Position numbers and translations under genes: made by a program. From Mesodorylaimus sp. YZB2_4 (lineage: Eukaryota; Nematoda; Enoplea; Dorylaimida; Dorylaimidae), in NCBI GenBank assembly GCA_030248295.1, contig JASANH010000433.1:186001-250000 (forward strand): 64,000 nucleotides of DNA. The letters are read 5' to 3'. The notes beneath the pieces were generated by a model. The model had not been told where the DNA came from and did not search any database. It worked only from the letters and a program-made list of their open reading frames with translations. This document shows, one piece after another, positions 40,912-52,362 of this stretch; the first letter of the stretch is position 1; every line of letters begins with the position of its first letter.

Positions 40912-42321
40912 ATGATCGTTCGTCGAACTTCAATCTGCTCACGACGTGCGTTCAAGTTATTAGTAGTTATTGCATTGACTGCGGTATTTTTTTCGATTTT
41001 CTACGTTTGCAATGTTCGTCGGAAACCAGATTCTAGGCGAAAACAAGAAGTTTTGAACATCTCATCCGATTGTGCTTGCAGTGACGACGAAGATGGCACG
41101 TATGATTTCTGCTATGTTCCCCCACTCAACAACACCATTCACGGGCAGCGATTCTCGTGCGAATGGCTACCAATTATGAAATCATTGGACTTATTGGACC
41201 CTGGCGAGGATATTGACGAATTTGAGCAACTCACTTCATTCGATCAAAATGTCGTTTTCGTTACTGCCGCTTCTCAGTTTCATTTCGAATCAAGTTTAGT
41301 CTTGATCGACAGTATTCAACGCCATTTTTTCTCAAAGCGTACTATTTTTTATGATCTCGGCTTGGATTCAGAAAGTGCACAATCGATTCGACAATTATGC
41401 AATGTTGTTTATCGCCTTTTCCTTTTCGATCAGTATCCCGAATGGGTTCGACAATTGCACGAATTCCGATGGAAACCACTGATCATTGCTGTGAGTACTT
41501 TTCTTTCACACTTGGATTTTTTCCCACGCCCCTACTTTTAAGGAAACGCTAAAAGAATTCGGATCGATTTGGTACATGGATAGCAGCGTTAGTTTAAAAA
41601 CAGGTGACCTCTCCGAAATATATGCTTTATTCGATGCTCACCAAAGAATTGATGGATCGATCAGTGCAAGGCGTGCTTTTGTCGATAGAAAACTAAGAGG
41701 ACGGAAATTTCCGTACTTACTTCACGCATCAACTGGTCATGGAATATTTACGGTTACACATCCTGGTAAGTTTTATTCAGTCAAGAAACACACAAAAACT
41801 TCAGCCTGAAGCGGGAGTCAAACCCGCTCGAGGTTGTCTAAAATTTATACGTTCATTATCTTTTATTTCAGACTTATATGGCTTCTTTCCAACTAGTATC
41901 GATCGCTTGAAAAACCATTCATGTGAAATGTATGAAGCTGGGCTGGCGTTCGTAATTCGTACTCGATCAGTGGTTGAACAAGTCCTAAAATGGTAAGATA
42001 AGTTTTCTTCATTTCTTTTCTAGAAGCTGGTCTCTTTTGAATTTCAGGTACGTCCTATGCGCCCTCGAACGTGATTGCATGGGTCCACGCGCTGCTATCG
42101 GTTCGTGCGAGTTCAATGCTGTTGATCGTTTCGGCAAATACGCCCAGTGCCATCGTTTTGATCAATCGATATTGAATTTATTATTAGCTAATCTAAATCG
42201 ATTCGATAGCTATTATTGGTCGAGTGGTGTCCGAATCCAGTTTTTTTCGATCGAACGAGGCCAAAAGTTATCAGAAGATAGGAAGAATCTGAGCACGTGC
42301 AGGTCACGTGATCCGCCTTAA
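40912..42321 (+). CDS. Type II membrane protein of the DUF1647 family, four exons
   Basis: Exons 40912-41490, 41543-41765, 41872-41992 and 42048-42321; introns of 52, 106 and 55 bp. Residues 12-36 form a signal anchor ([20 protein letters not shown]), followed by a luminal stem with Cys pairs. The conserved core begins [20 protein letters not shown], then [45 protein letters not shown] (a DxD-like MD-S site), [16 protein letters not shown] and later [20 protein letters not shown], with [13 protein letters not shown]. This domain is expanded in nematodes and other invertebrates and is thought to be glycosyltransferase-like; the reaction is unknown. The start at 40912 is the first ATG of the frame. 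The second intron contains a tRNA-like retroposon piece. Confidence 0.75.
41793..41843 (-). repeat. tRNA-derived SINE fragment in a DUF1647-gene intron
   Basis: The minus strand reads AGCGGGTTTGACTCCCGC, a perfect T-arm, then CTGAAGTTTTTGTG. It shares the arm-plus-AAGTTTTT ending with the copies at 7828 and 44630. Confidence 0.5.
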
Positions 42322-42779
42322 CTTCTAGGCTTTGTATTTGTTGCTTCCATTTTTAGATTTCAGCTTGATGTTGTAAGCCTCCAAGCGGGGGAAGCTAGCC
42401 GGGTTATTAAGCGAAGTCATTTTAGCTTATAATGTCGTTTTAGGACAGGCATTGTTCGTAATAGGCATCGTCAACAACAAGCCCACGTCAGGATCTTCGC
42501 TGATTTTATCATCTTTTAGTTATGCTAATGATGCTGCTTGTTGATTCCATCCTAGTTATTATGTTGTGATGATGCTGACGACAGTGTTGACATTTGGTGC
42601 TTCCATTTCTAATTGCTTCATCCGCGTGTGCTGTTCATGGTCGTATGGTAGGATGTCCACGTTCTGCTTTATTCTTGATGAGTGCTATTGCAGGCTTAAC
42701 GTTGTTGCCAGTGACGTATCTGCGAATTGACGCGGTTGTGTAAGTGGTTTTGATGAGTGGGGTGATCTCGGTAGTGCGT

Positions 42780-43110
42780 TTACTCTCCTGTATCCCCTAC
42801 GGTCAAGGTTGAGGACATGTGCACAGCACACTTACGGGATGGCCACGTGCACAACCTCCATCAAGTATCAAGGCGGTTGTGATAGCGATGGAGACATGGT
42901 CTGCATTTGATGGGGCCATTGCGCGGGTACGAGGTGTGTACACTCGCTATATCCCCTGTGGTCGAGGTATGAGGCTACTCCTCGAGGATCTACCACATGT
43001 GCACAGCACACTGACGGGGTGACCCTCTCTTGCACCTCATTGACCATGCATGGTGGTTGTGATGAGCGGGGTGCTGGCCATTGGGCGGGTACGAGGTGTG
43101 TCATTAGACT
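42780..43110. repeat. Imperfect duplicated repeat with further copy at 44757-44870
   Basis: The phrase CTATCCCCTGTGGTC...GAGG...CATGTGCACAGCACACTGACGGG...GACCCTCTCTTG occurs in diverged form at about 42790, 42950 and 44770. The spacing between the first two is about 160-170 bp, suggesting a tandem duplication; the third is detached. The family is unknown. Confidence 0.5.
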
Positions 43111-43335
43111 TGATAAAAACAGTGTGGAAGGTGCACAGATGGTGTGCTAACAATAAGTGAGAGACCAGTGATAGCGTACAATGCCTACTTGCCTCCCCCG
43201 CAATCTAGTCATAGCGTACAGAATCGCACCGGAGGCAGGGTCGTGTGCCAATTCTCACTGCAGTCTATTTGATCCCCGCGTCACCTGTTGAAAATTGAAT
43301 CCTGGAAACTAAGCCTCTTCATTGGAGAAGTACGG

Positions 43336-43353
43336 TTGGGGGGGGGGGGGGGG
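43336..43353. repeat. Poly-G run
   Basis: About 17 consecutive G's, one of the longest homopolymers outside the 14-kb tract. Confidence 0.8.
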
Positions 43354-44494
43354 GGTGAGGTGTTCATTACACTTACATAATACTCGAGCAGCCATTGACC
43401 AAGTTTTCTCGCTTAGCTCGTGTGCGCACCTGTTATTCACCCGTTTCTCTCGCATCTGTTTCTTCCTGCACCGTTTATCTCGCTTGGCCTCTTTAAATGA
43501 TCGTTTTCGAATGGCCAAAGTAACAACTATACTTTCTTTTCGAAATTGCTTGTACTAGTGAGTGCAGTAGTTAGGTTGGAGAGGTATATGGGCCTTGTGA
43601 TGGTAATGATAGTAAACCCAATTCCTTGGAGGGGCATCGCTGTGCTTGGGTTCGTGTTGGTCTCTTTTTCGTTCGCTAGCTTGTTTAGGAATGGATTCAG
43701 CCTGCTGCCCGTTTTGTCAGAGGACCGAGGGCAGGACCACTTTATTGTAGTCATCAGATCATGATCCTGGCCCAGTGCGTTGTGCTGTACGTACCTACTG
43801 GTATCTGCTATCCAGCCCGTGGATTGGTGGGTCAGGTGTCTCTAGTGTTTGAATCATTTCGTGCATAATGTGCCCCTTCACTCTCGAGCGCTCGTACCTA
43901 TGCTTGGTAAAACATTAGGCAGCTAACATGGCTACCTTTTACCTTTGCAGTCTACCATGTTCTGACCGCTGACAGTAAGCGTCAGTGTAGGACTGCTAAC
44001 CATGTCTACAGTACACTGTGATGGACCATCCCTGTCGCCTCTCTGTGGTCAGCCTAGAGACACCTCTAAAACCGCCAGGATGTGTTTACCTTCCGCTCTA
44101 TTTAGCTATCCACATTGACGGTGAGCCTGTGTCCGGCAGTCGCCCTCTGCACTGAGGTGGCATCTGAAAGCGTCACCCGTCAAAGTGATGTTTCGGCAAT
44201 GGACGAGGCCTGGCGACATGGTTTGGCTAGGGTTTTGACATTAAGGCCGCTGGTCACTCCCTCCATTATTACCCGACCTGTTATACCCCTAAGAGACTCT
44301 ATCCCCAGCATAAACACGAGTGCCGTTCATCAACCGGAGACAACTCTAACCCTCTACCGAGTGCTAGTATGAGTGAGTGAAAGTTACAATACTGTAAGTT
44401 GGCAGTGGAGGGCCACCCCCGGTGAGCTATGCTCACAAAAATGGTTCGTCCGCGGATCCCAATCAATCAAGAGCTACGAGCAGCGGCGTCATCC

Positions 44495-44590
44495 TTGAGC
44501 AAGATTCGAACTCGCGCTTCTTGGCTCGCCGCTACAGTACTCTAGAAAGTGTGACTACCAGACTTTTGTGGCTAACAGTCAGCGCTAACC
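44495..44590 (-). repeat. tRNA-derived repeat fragment
   Basis: The minus strand has an A-box-like CTGGTAGTCACACTTTC and a B-box-like GCGAGTTCGAATCTTGC, separated by about 40 bases. It resembles the copy 130 bp to its right and belongs to the same dispersed class. Confidence 0.45.
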
Positions 44591-44629
44591 GCAGCACTCA
44601 GTGGCAGGCTCTCCCTCAATCAGACAAAA

Positions 44630-44735
44630 CAAAAACTTCGCCCCGTAGGTCTCATAGTGGGATTCGAGCCCGCGCCTCTGGGCGTATACCTAACGTTATC
44701 CAACGTAGTAACAATTGAGCGATGGTCCACACAGC
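44630..44735 (-). repeat. tRNA-derived SINE, best preserved copy
   Basis: Read on the minus strand it runs from GGACCATCGCTCAATTG (acceptor and D-arm-like start with A box) through an anticodon-like region to GGCGCGGGCTCGAATCCC (B box), and ends GGCGAAGTTTTTG. The whole is about 100 bp, so this copy shows the full head plus the short tail of the family. Confidence 0.55.
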
Positions 44736-46981
44736 GAGGCGCACCCACGTCTACAGTAGTGGCAGGCTCCCTCTATCCCCTGAGGTCAAGTGTGCGGCTA
44801 CTGAAGGAACTACCCTAGCATATATGCACAGCACACTGTCAGGACGACCCTCTCTGTCAACTCATTGGTACCGGTACTTCCCTCACCAGTGACACGTGCC
44901 AGCAGAGGGAGATAAGGAGCCATTATGTTAAATCGAGTAACATTTTTCAGCAAGCTTTTGAATAATGTATAAACGAAGGGAAAAATGTGTTTTTCCATTT
45001 GAGTCGTTTTTCTTGTTGCTAAACGAGATAAGACCCGATTTTTGCACATTGCGGAGGTAGGCTGGTCAATTTATGGTTACTCGGTTCGTGATGAATGCTG
45101 GCTATTTTTTGTTGACGAACGTCGTTAGCCTCCCAGCAGCCGGATCGGATGGCCGTTGGTAGGTTAAGTTTGGTTATAGTCGTACCTCGGCACCCGTCTA
45201 ATCTTTTTAGCATGCACTTGCTGGCCTTGTTGTGTATTGTATGCGTGACTAATGGTGGGGGCGCGGCGGGCAACGGCGCGCCGTCTGAGGAGATTAATGG
45301 TCTCGGAACCAAGCCAGCCAGCCTTTGCGGCTATAATAATGGCACATTTCACGGGAGCTGTGCTCGACGAGGCAAAACGGAGGTGCATTGCATACGGTCC
45401 GCACATAAAAGACATCGCCGCCGTCTCGATCTCGTTCGACTCCAGTCCTGGGGCTTCTTTTCAGGTTGCGGGACTATTTATCAAAGACGGCCGATGGTCG
45501 ACATTCGTCTCCCTTGTCATCGCAAATGGACCGTATTTTAGGTCCGGACCGTGGACTCGGCACCTGATCGCAGTCCGCGGCACACGTGCTCGCTCGGTCA
45601 TTTGGGCCCGCTTGTTTTCGATCTGGCTCATAAATAGTCATTTGTGTACTTATGCAAAGCTCGGCTCTGGTTTTATTTTAATTTTCCAATCGAATTGGCG
45701 GCGATTTAAGCCCGTGTCATTTTGCAAAACTATGCCCGCTCGAGATGGGTGGCGGAAAATGGAAATTGTCCATTGAAAGGCAGATTTTCATTTAGATATC
45801 GTCACTGCAATCATTACGGAACGACTCCCCCATCGACCCCCTCCTCCCTCCCCGTCTCACTTACCATTTGGTCAGTAGGCGAAAGTGGTTGGGTGCTTTT
45901 TTCGTTTGTCCAATGAGGCTGGGATAGTGAGCGGCACTTGCATTTTCGAGTGCCCTCTTCAACTTGTCTCTCCGAGTTGACTCACAAAGCTGGGGCTGTG
46001 TTTGAGAGTAAGCCCATTTTTTCTAAATCCCATTCTATGGAGAGGGTTAGCGCTGGTGCTCAATTCTTCCGTTGGCTATTGTGTACAGCTTAAAGGGTCG
46101 GCGTGGGAAGGTTAGCCGTTGCCAGTCGCATCTCACCGATGAGTACATACGGTGCCTGTCCAGAGTTCAATTTCCAATCAATGCCACATTGGCGAGCGTG
46201 TGTGAATAATTTAACGAGGTTTGAGCAAACAAATTGTTCCACTTAATTTATATTTAATCTTATGGAGTCCGCCCAACGATCGTAATTGGTTGGCTACGGG
46301 TACGAGTTTCGGGCCACTAGGCTCGGCTCCCACGCGTCCTAGGTTGATCGAGGCTCGCTCGAATGGATTAAAGAATTATGCTTTTCCCTTTCCTTAATTA
46401 GGCTCGAGCCAATGAACGCGAAGCCAAAGCCCTTTTTATTTCCAGTAATTATACTATTTGTGGATGCTCGTTTTGGTCCAGCCGAGGCATTCGATCCTGG
46501 CAGCCTGCTTTCGCACAGACATTTTTCATTAACCCTGTCCTCGTTCCTATGCGCGGGGTTTCCAAATTAGGACTCGTTATGCGCTTTGACCTCGTTGGCC
46601 TCGGCTAACTGGCCTTCTCTTCTAATTAGCAACCTTAGCCCGTACCCGTCCCGTGCACACCCGTCATAGGGCATCCCGCCGAGGCATGATATTTTTCATT
46701 AACTGTAATGATGAGACTAGAATTTGCTGTTATTATTTCTTTGTGACGTCGTCCGTCAACTTATTGCCCCCCCCTCGCTGCAAATATCTGCTCATTACTC
46801 TGATGAGCTAAAAGCTGATCGGTGCGTCCGACATTTTTGTATTTCCCCCGACAAAACTCTCCACTACCTAGTCGACCCCAAGTCTCCTACTGTGCAAAGC
46901 GCGCTTGAACATTAATCATATTGAACGACCAATCCTATTGCAGGCACAAATCATTGGCAGGAGAGGGCCATCACCGAGTCA

Positions 46982-49900
46982 ATGGCTACTGATAACCAAC
47001 AATCGGCATCGAATGGACCACCCTCGAACAAACTCTCGCCACCTCCACCACCCGTCGTCACTGCAACGAGCATCGCAGAACTGCTAAACTCGCATGTCAC
47101 CCTGCGTAAGTTTGTGTCGGAGTGGTGTTGTGCAGCTCATTAGGGCTCTTACAAGGCGGTCTTCCCTTCACACCTGCCCACCCCTCTGACGCAAGACTTG
47201 CTTAGGGTAGTTGCTTCGAGCCTAGACCTAGGTAACTGGACGCCATAATCTTGTCGGCACATCCATCATACAATGTGTTGACGAGTTTTATAGACATAGA
47301 CAAGACACTTTTTTTTGACATTTATTGGTTTTAAATCACGCCGGCGAGTCCAACTGTTAGAGCCTTGCGAATTGAGTACATTTTTGCACTTGGCTTTGAT
47401 ATTGAAAAAATAATGGCCAGCGCGAATAGCCTTAGGCATATTTTTTAAAATTGACTCTACTTCATCTTTTTTTCTAGTCAACAATCGCATTACTTGCATG
47501 GCACGCCTTCCTAATGAGTCTGTCTTTGGCGTGACTGTTTGGTGGGGGGGGGGGGGAGGTGGGTTGGACAGACAGGTGTCGCGCATTTGGGCTAATTGCA
47601 CTCGCTCTATTCCCTAATAGTCCACAATGCCAACATATGTTGGCGTACCTATTGCTCAGAGAAGGCGCATTGAACCGTGTATGAGAAGATCTTTTCGACA
47701 CCTCGGGCGACAATTGAAAATACAGTGTAGGTGAAAAACAGAGAAAAATTATTGCTTCCAAAAATGGGAATGGCTCAGGCCTACGGGGTTAACGCCATCG
47801 TCAAACACTGCTCGTTATCGCTTCTCCGATTCCTATTTCATAAAAATGGCAAATGGAGCGAGAATTATGACAGCTGTATTATTACGCGTACATACACAAC
47901 TCCTGGTCGGCGGTTTTTTCAAGAGACGTCCTTGGATGACGAGCCGACGCGCGCGTTTTTGGTTTCTCCCATTGCTGTCTTTTGGGTTAGGCCGATCGGG
48001 ACGCGTGCAATAGGACAGATCAATCGGGCCTTAATTGCCTGTATACGGCCGGGTTGTACATCTCTGATAGTGATAGTTAGTTCGGTGCAAAATTTGACTG
48101 GTAGGCTTCAGATTCATGGTGAGCATGAAGCCCCGGGGCAAGTTTGGTCAGTGATCCACTGGTTTGTTTGGCTAATGTCCGAATCTTTGGACTCTAGATG
48201 GGGTCGTGGACGCGTCGGCCCTGATTAGTATAGGCTGCACTATGTCGGGATGTTTTGAGTGGGAGAGGGGGCAACCCTTTTCGCTATGAATGAGTCGGGT
48301 GTTTCTGTGAACTTTAGAGAGGAGGCCTATGCCAAGCATGATTTGACAGCTCACTCCTTTTTATGGATGTTGAGTGACTGCTATAAATAACGAGCAGTAT
48401 TTTGTCGAGACTTCCTTCTTTTGTGTTGAAGACCTAAAGTGCATTTTGATCTAGCAATTATAAAGGAAAAGAGAAGGGCGGGCTGACCCTGACCAGCTAA
48501 TTGGATCCCGTTCGGCGGGATTGACATTCCCCGTGTGTCTTAGAAAGTGCTATGGACTGATCGTGATCCAAATTTGGTTTAGGCTCGTTGTCTGCCATTT
48601 ATATTCGACGTGTTCGTGGCGGATTGTGTTTGAGCATTGGGCTTGTCTGGTAGGGGATGTGGGCGATATTTACGTTTTGGGGATGAGTTTTAATTGGGAC
48701 GAGGATGAGGTTACTGTCCGCCCTAATGTATGTACGGGCATTGGGTGTTTGCGTGCGCTCGGTCGTCCGTGGAACAATGAAGGCGAGTTAACGAAGCTGG
48801 AAGGTTGTTCGTGTTTTGCACCTGCTGCTGGTTCGTGTTTTTTCTCACTCTTATTAGGAAGAGAACCATTCTTGTTCATTAACAAGCTCGGGCCTCGTTG
48901 GCCAGTTCCTTCTCGTATGCCATAAATGATACAGCGTACATGAACGCCCACGCTTCTCCAAACTACTAACTAGTAGCCCCTTGGTCGAAAGCCGTATTTA
49001 GCCTGGACGACCCTGCGTTCAAGATGACACAGCCAGACCTAATTTATGGCTATTGTGCCCGAAGCGTCATCTTAGACTGTCGCACTGTTTCGAGGTGGGG
49101 GGGGGGGTCGTGTGCTGGAAGTCTGGTAGGTGACTGCGCCCTCCTTCCATAATTGGACGGAGTCTGGCGGAAAATGGTCAAGGAGGAATTAGGGATCGGG
49201 CCATTGTTCCAACCTAGTTAAGGTTTAGACATTCAATGGAGCGTATTAATTAGGCAATGCCTCGCTCCGAGCATTTACCATTTGCTCGATTCGTTCGGCT
49301 TCTTTCGCCCGTGCTTGGCGCGGATCGGCGTTTGGAAGGCAGATGGTCGATTTCTTGCGCCGGGGATTAAACGAGTGATTCTCTTACACTTTGGGTGGTG
49401 CTACGGTTCTCACTTTTGTTGGCCCCGAGATCGTGTGGCGAATTATTTACGGCTAGGTGAATGGGAAAAGATCAACGGGCGGCTACATAGTGACCGTGTA
49501 CGGGCATAGGGAGGTCGTTTCGAGGCACCGGCACACTGACAACGTCACGTCGTTTGTTGACGCACGCTCCTCGGCTCTCATTAATTTGCTTGATGGGTTT
49601 ATGGGTTGTGTCAGGATGGGCATTGTACTGACCCCGGCTCCCGACTCTACGCCAGTGCTCACCGTGTACAGTACGCTCTCGTCAGTGCCTTCTCGTCCAC
49701 CGTTTCGGAGGGTTCTACCGGACGATCCGGTTCGACGGACAAACTAGGAATACGTCACAACGAACGAACTGTAGGCTTGGCTGGCCTGTTCTTAGGGCAA
49801 GTTGCCTCAGCGAATTTCCATATTTTAGGAACCTCGTCCGTTAGGGAGGACATGATCGAGCCTGTTGTGGGCGAGTCATCTACGCTTCACTTTGCCTCGT

Positions 49901-52362
49901 ATGATTTGCATAAGCGAGTTTCATTCTGGCCACCCACATCACAAGCACTCGGACACGTGACGTGCTGCAGTGCTGGTCGGGGTTGAGTGCGGGGCATTTT
50001 TACCATTTTCAGCTCTCAGGCATCTTTATTTATCGTTTGGCTTTGGGTACTTGTTCAAAGACGAGTCCATTATTTGTGCAAATGGACGGCTGTGAAAACA
50101 CTCGCACAACAATCGTGGCGAGGAGGGCTGATGCGAAATTCGTTTCTTCCTTCCTTTCTTTTCTCTTCATCCGTTCCCATAGTGCTGGGGTTGGGGTGGG
50201 CGTAAGAGGCAGGCCGTGCAGACACTCTAACTCGCCACCGCTTACCTATTTGGCTTTTGTGTGGAGATTTTGTTTGGCCAAATGCTGGAGTCCCTTTTTT
50301 GGATGCAATTTACGTTTTAATGCCGATAGTTGAATGAAGGCGTGGTGGTGTTGTGTTGGAGGAATGCATCTGCCAGTAGTCCTTTGCCAATTGCGTGCAT
50401 ATGTGTCGCTGGTGCATTTCGCATATAATGAGTGGCGCATTTCGCATCTGCGACGGCGATAATGGAGTGGGCCGTCGGAGAGTGGGCTTTTGAACCTGGC
50501 TCGGCAGGCCGTGGCGGCCATTAATTTCTTTCTTATTGCTTTCAATGTGCATGTGTGTTGCAGCCGGCCGAGACTATTTTGTTCCATTTCCATGGTCAGT
50601 GGGCCGTTTTGCGGACTTTGCTCACAACACTGGTTTCCCTTTTTACCTTGGCGGGCTATGCGCAATTTAGGAATTGAATGTTACATTAGGGGAATTTGCA
50701 ATTTAGGTGAGCAAGGGCTGGGTGTCCTGTTTGCTCGTTATCAGGAGATGACGGACAGAGCCGTGTTTTGACTACGCTTCAATTTAGCCGCATGCGCCCA
50801 ATTAAGTTGAGCGCTCCCATTTCGGTCAACGAGCGTTGAGAGACCTTTGTCGGCTCTCAGGTAGCAACCTTGTTATCACAAATGCCACCCGGGGCGCACG
50901 GCCATAAGCCGGATGACGTGTTTGGTGGCGCGAGGGGGAGAAGAGGAAGAAGCCTCGTCGGGCCCATTAGCCAATGATGTTCGCCGTCAGAGGGCGACTG
51001 CTGCTTCTTCGTTCGACCTAGTCCTTGCGCGGTGTCAGTGACGCTGGATGGTGGTGCGTGTGCCGCGGCTCGTTCGCTTTTAGCTGTTACGTATTCAGGA
51101 AGGGACGCGGGCCAGGCATTCACTGAGCGTCCCAACTATTCAATGGAGCGAACAAACGTTTCGACTCCTTTGTGCAGGGTCGAGGAAAGGTTGTTACGTC
51201 TGATGCTAGCTTAGGTTCGTTCGTGCCAGCTTTCGTCGCCCCGCTTCCAACCGCCTCGCCTCTCGCCTTGGCTAAAGGTGAAAGTTGTAACCTAAGAAAT
51301 TTTTCAATTACGTTTCAGAGGCTTCGCTAAACGGCTCCAGCCCCGTATCATCGACGAGTAACATGACCACACTTGTACCTCACCCCAACGACGTCACTGT
51401 TCCGTGCACGAGCACTGGAGCCAACGGTGCACCAAATACGACCAACGTCAACAATTTCAGATCATCGCCCTTTCTCGATTCCAACAGGCCCCCGCTGCCA
51501 CTGACCAACCCGCCCGCCCCCCTCGGCGCTGCCAACCCGCCCTTCGGCTCCAACACCAATAACGGTCGACCACAGCCCAACCAGCAGGCGCCACCTTATC
51601 ACCACACTCATTTCCGCCAGCAGGACCCGAGCGGCCAGCCTCTGGTGGCCGTCAGGGGCAAGACGGACCCGGCCATGGCTCCCTACATGTGCGCAAAGTG
51701 TAACAAGAAGATCGTCGATCGGTACCTGCTCGAGGCGTTGGACAAGTACTGGCACGAGGACTGTCTGAAGGTAAGCCCCCCCCCCCCTTGTGCGTGCCTA
51801 ATCTCCGACACATCTCCTCATGTTCAGTGTGATGCATGCGATGGTCGTTTGGGAGAGTTGGGATCGAAACTGTATTTCAAGAATAACAATATTCTATGCC
51901 AACGCGATTACCTGCGCATATTTCGACCGACCGGCACGTGCGCCGCCTGCACGAAAACCATTCCCGCTTTTGAGCAAGTTATGCGAGCTGGCGCAAACGT
52001 ATACCATTTGGAATGCTTCGCGTGCCAGGAATGTAATCACAGGTAGACACTTTTCGAATTCTTTTCTCGTTTTTCTTCAACAAAGTTTGAATAGCACGTT
52101 TCCGATTTTTTTTAGGTTTTGTATTGGAGATAAATTTTATCTGGACGTGGATCACAATAAAATTCTTTGCGAATACGATTACGAGGAAAGAATGGTGTTC
52201 GCACAAATGGCCTACAATTACAATTCGCTGGCCCAGCTGAAGCGACAGATTAGCCAACAGGTGGACGATTTCGATGAGGTATCATTGGGGACTCTGATCA
52301 GAGGGGTCTCTCTCTGGGCTCCCCTGCGTCAGGTAGTGCCTGCCTATCTTTCTTACGAGTAA
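46982..52362 (+). CDS. LMO: LIM-only transcriptional cofactor LMO (Beadex-like)
   Basis: LMO proteins are two-LIM nuclear adaptors that bind LDB/Chip and control LIM-homeodomain and GATA/bHLH complexes. Exons: 46982-47105 (MATDNQQSASNGPPSNKLSP, PPPPVVTATSIAELL), a 4.2-kb intron, 51319-51770 (Asn/Pro-rich linker, then CAKCNKKIVDRYLLEALDKY), 51828-52042 (CDACDGRLGELGSKLYFKNN and GTCAACTKTIPAFEQVMRAG), and 52116-52278 or to the stop at 52362 (FCIGDKFYLDVDHNKILCEY). Short introns are 57 and 73 bp. The zinc ligands of LIM1 (C-x2-C, H-x2-C, C-x2-C, C) and LIM2 (C-x2-C, H-x2-C, C-x2-C) are in place. The LIM core aligns closely with LMO1/3. The tail EERMVFAQMAYN then LKRQIS is Beadex-like. The end is uncertain: GTATCA at 52279 could be a donor to a further exon. 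Confidence 0.9.
47106..51318 (+). other. 4.2-kb first intron of LMO
   Basis: Donor GTAAGT (47106) and acceptor ACGTTTCAG (51318). There are no coding exons that I recognise, and its frames are motif-free. It has a G14 run (47542) and TAAT-type sites, e.g. TATTAATTAGGC near 49,245. It is about 75 times longer than the typical intron here, so regulatory content for LMO is likely. Confidence 0.6.

Larger units (their letters stand above)
42322..46981. other. 4.7-kb region without genes, upstream of LMO
   Basis: I find no coding exons. It contains the duplicated repeat (42780-43110 and 44757-44870), two tRNA-like retroposon pieces, a G17 run at 43336 and, from about 46,200, several TAAT-rich motifs (TTAATTAGGC near 46,395; TCTAATTAGC near 46,621) that could be homeodomain or LMO-promoter elements. 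Long frames such as 45252-45776 lack any motif. Confidence 0.45.

Noticed and set aside
45252-45776. 174-codon plus-strand frame
   Set aside because: No motif, no start context, overlaps other frames of similar length, and lies in repeat-bearing intergenic DNA.
48521-48925. 134-codon frame inside the first LMO intron
   Set aside because: Contains Cys and Trp at random, no domain, and no splice sites tying it to LMO.
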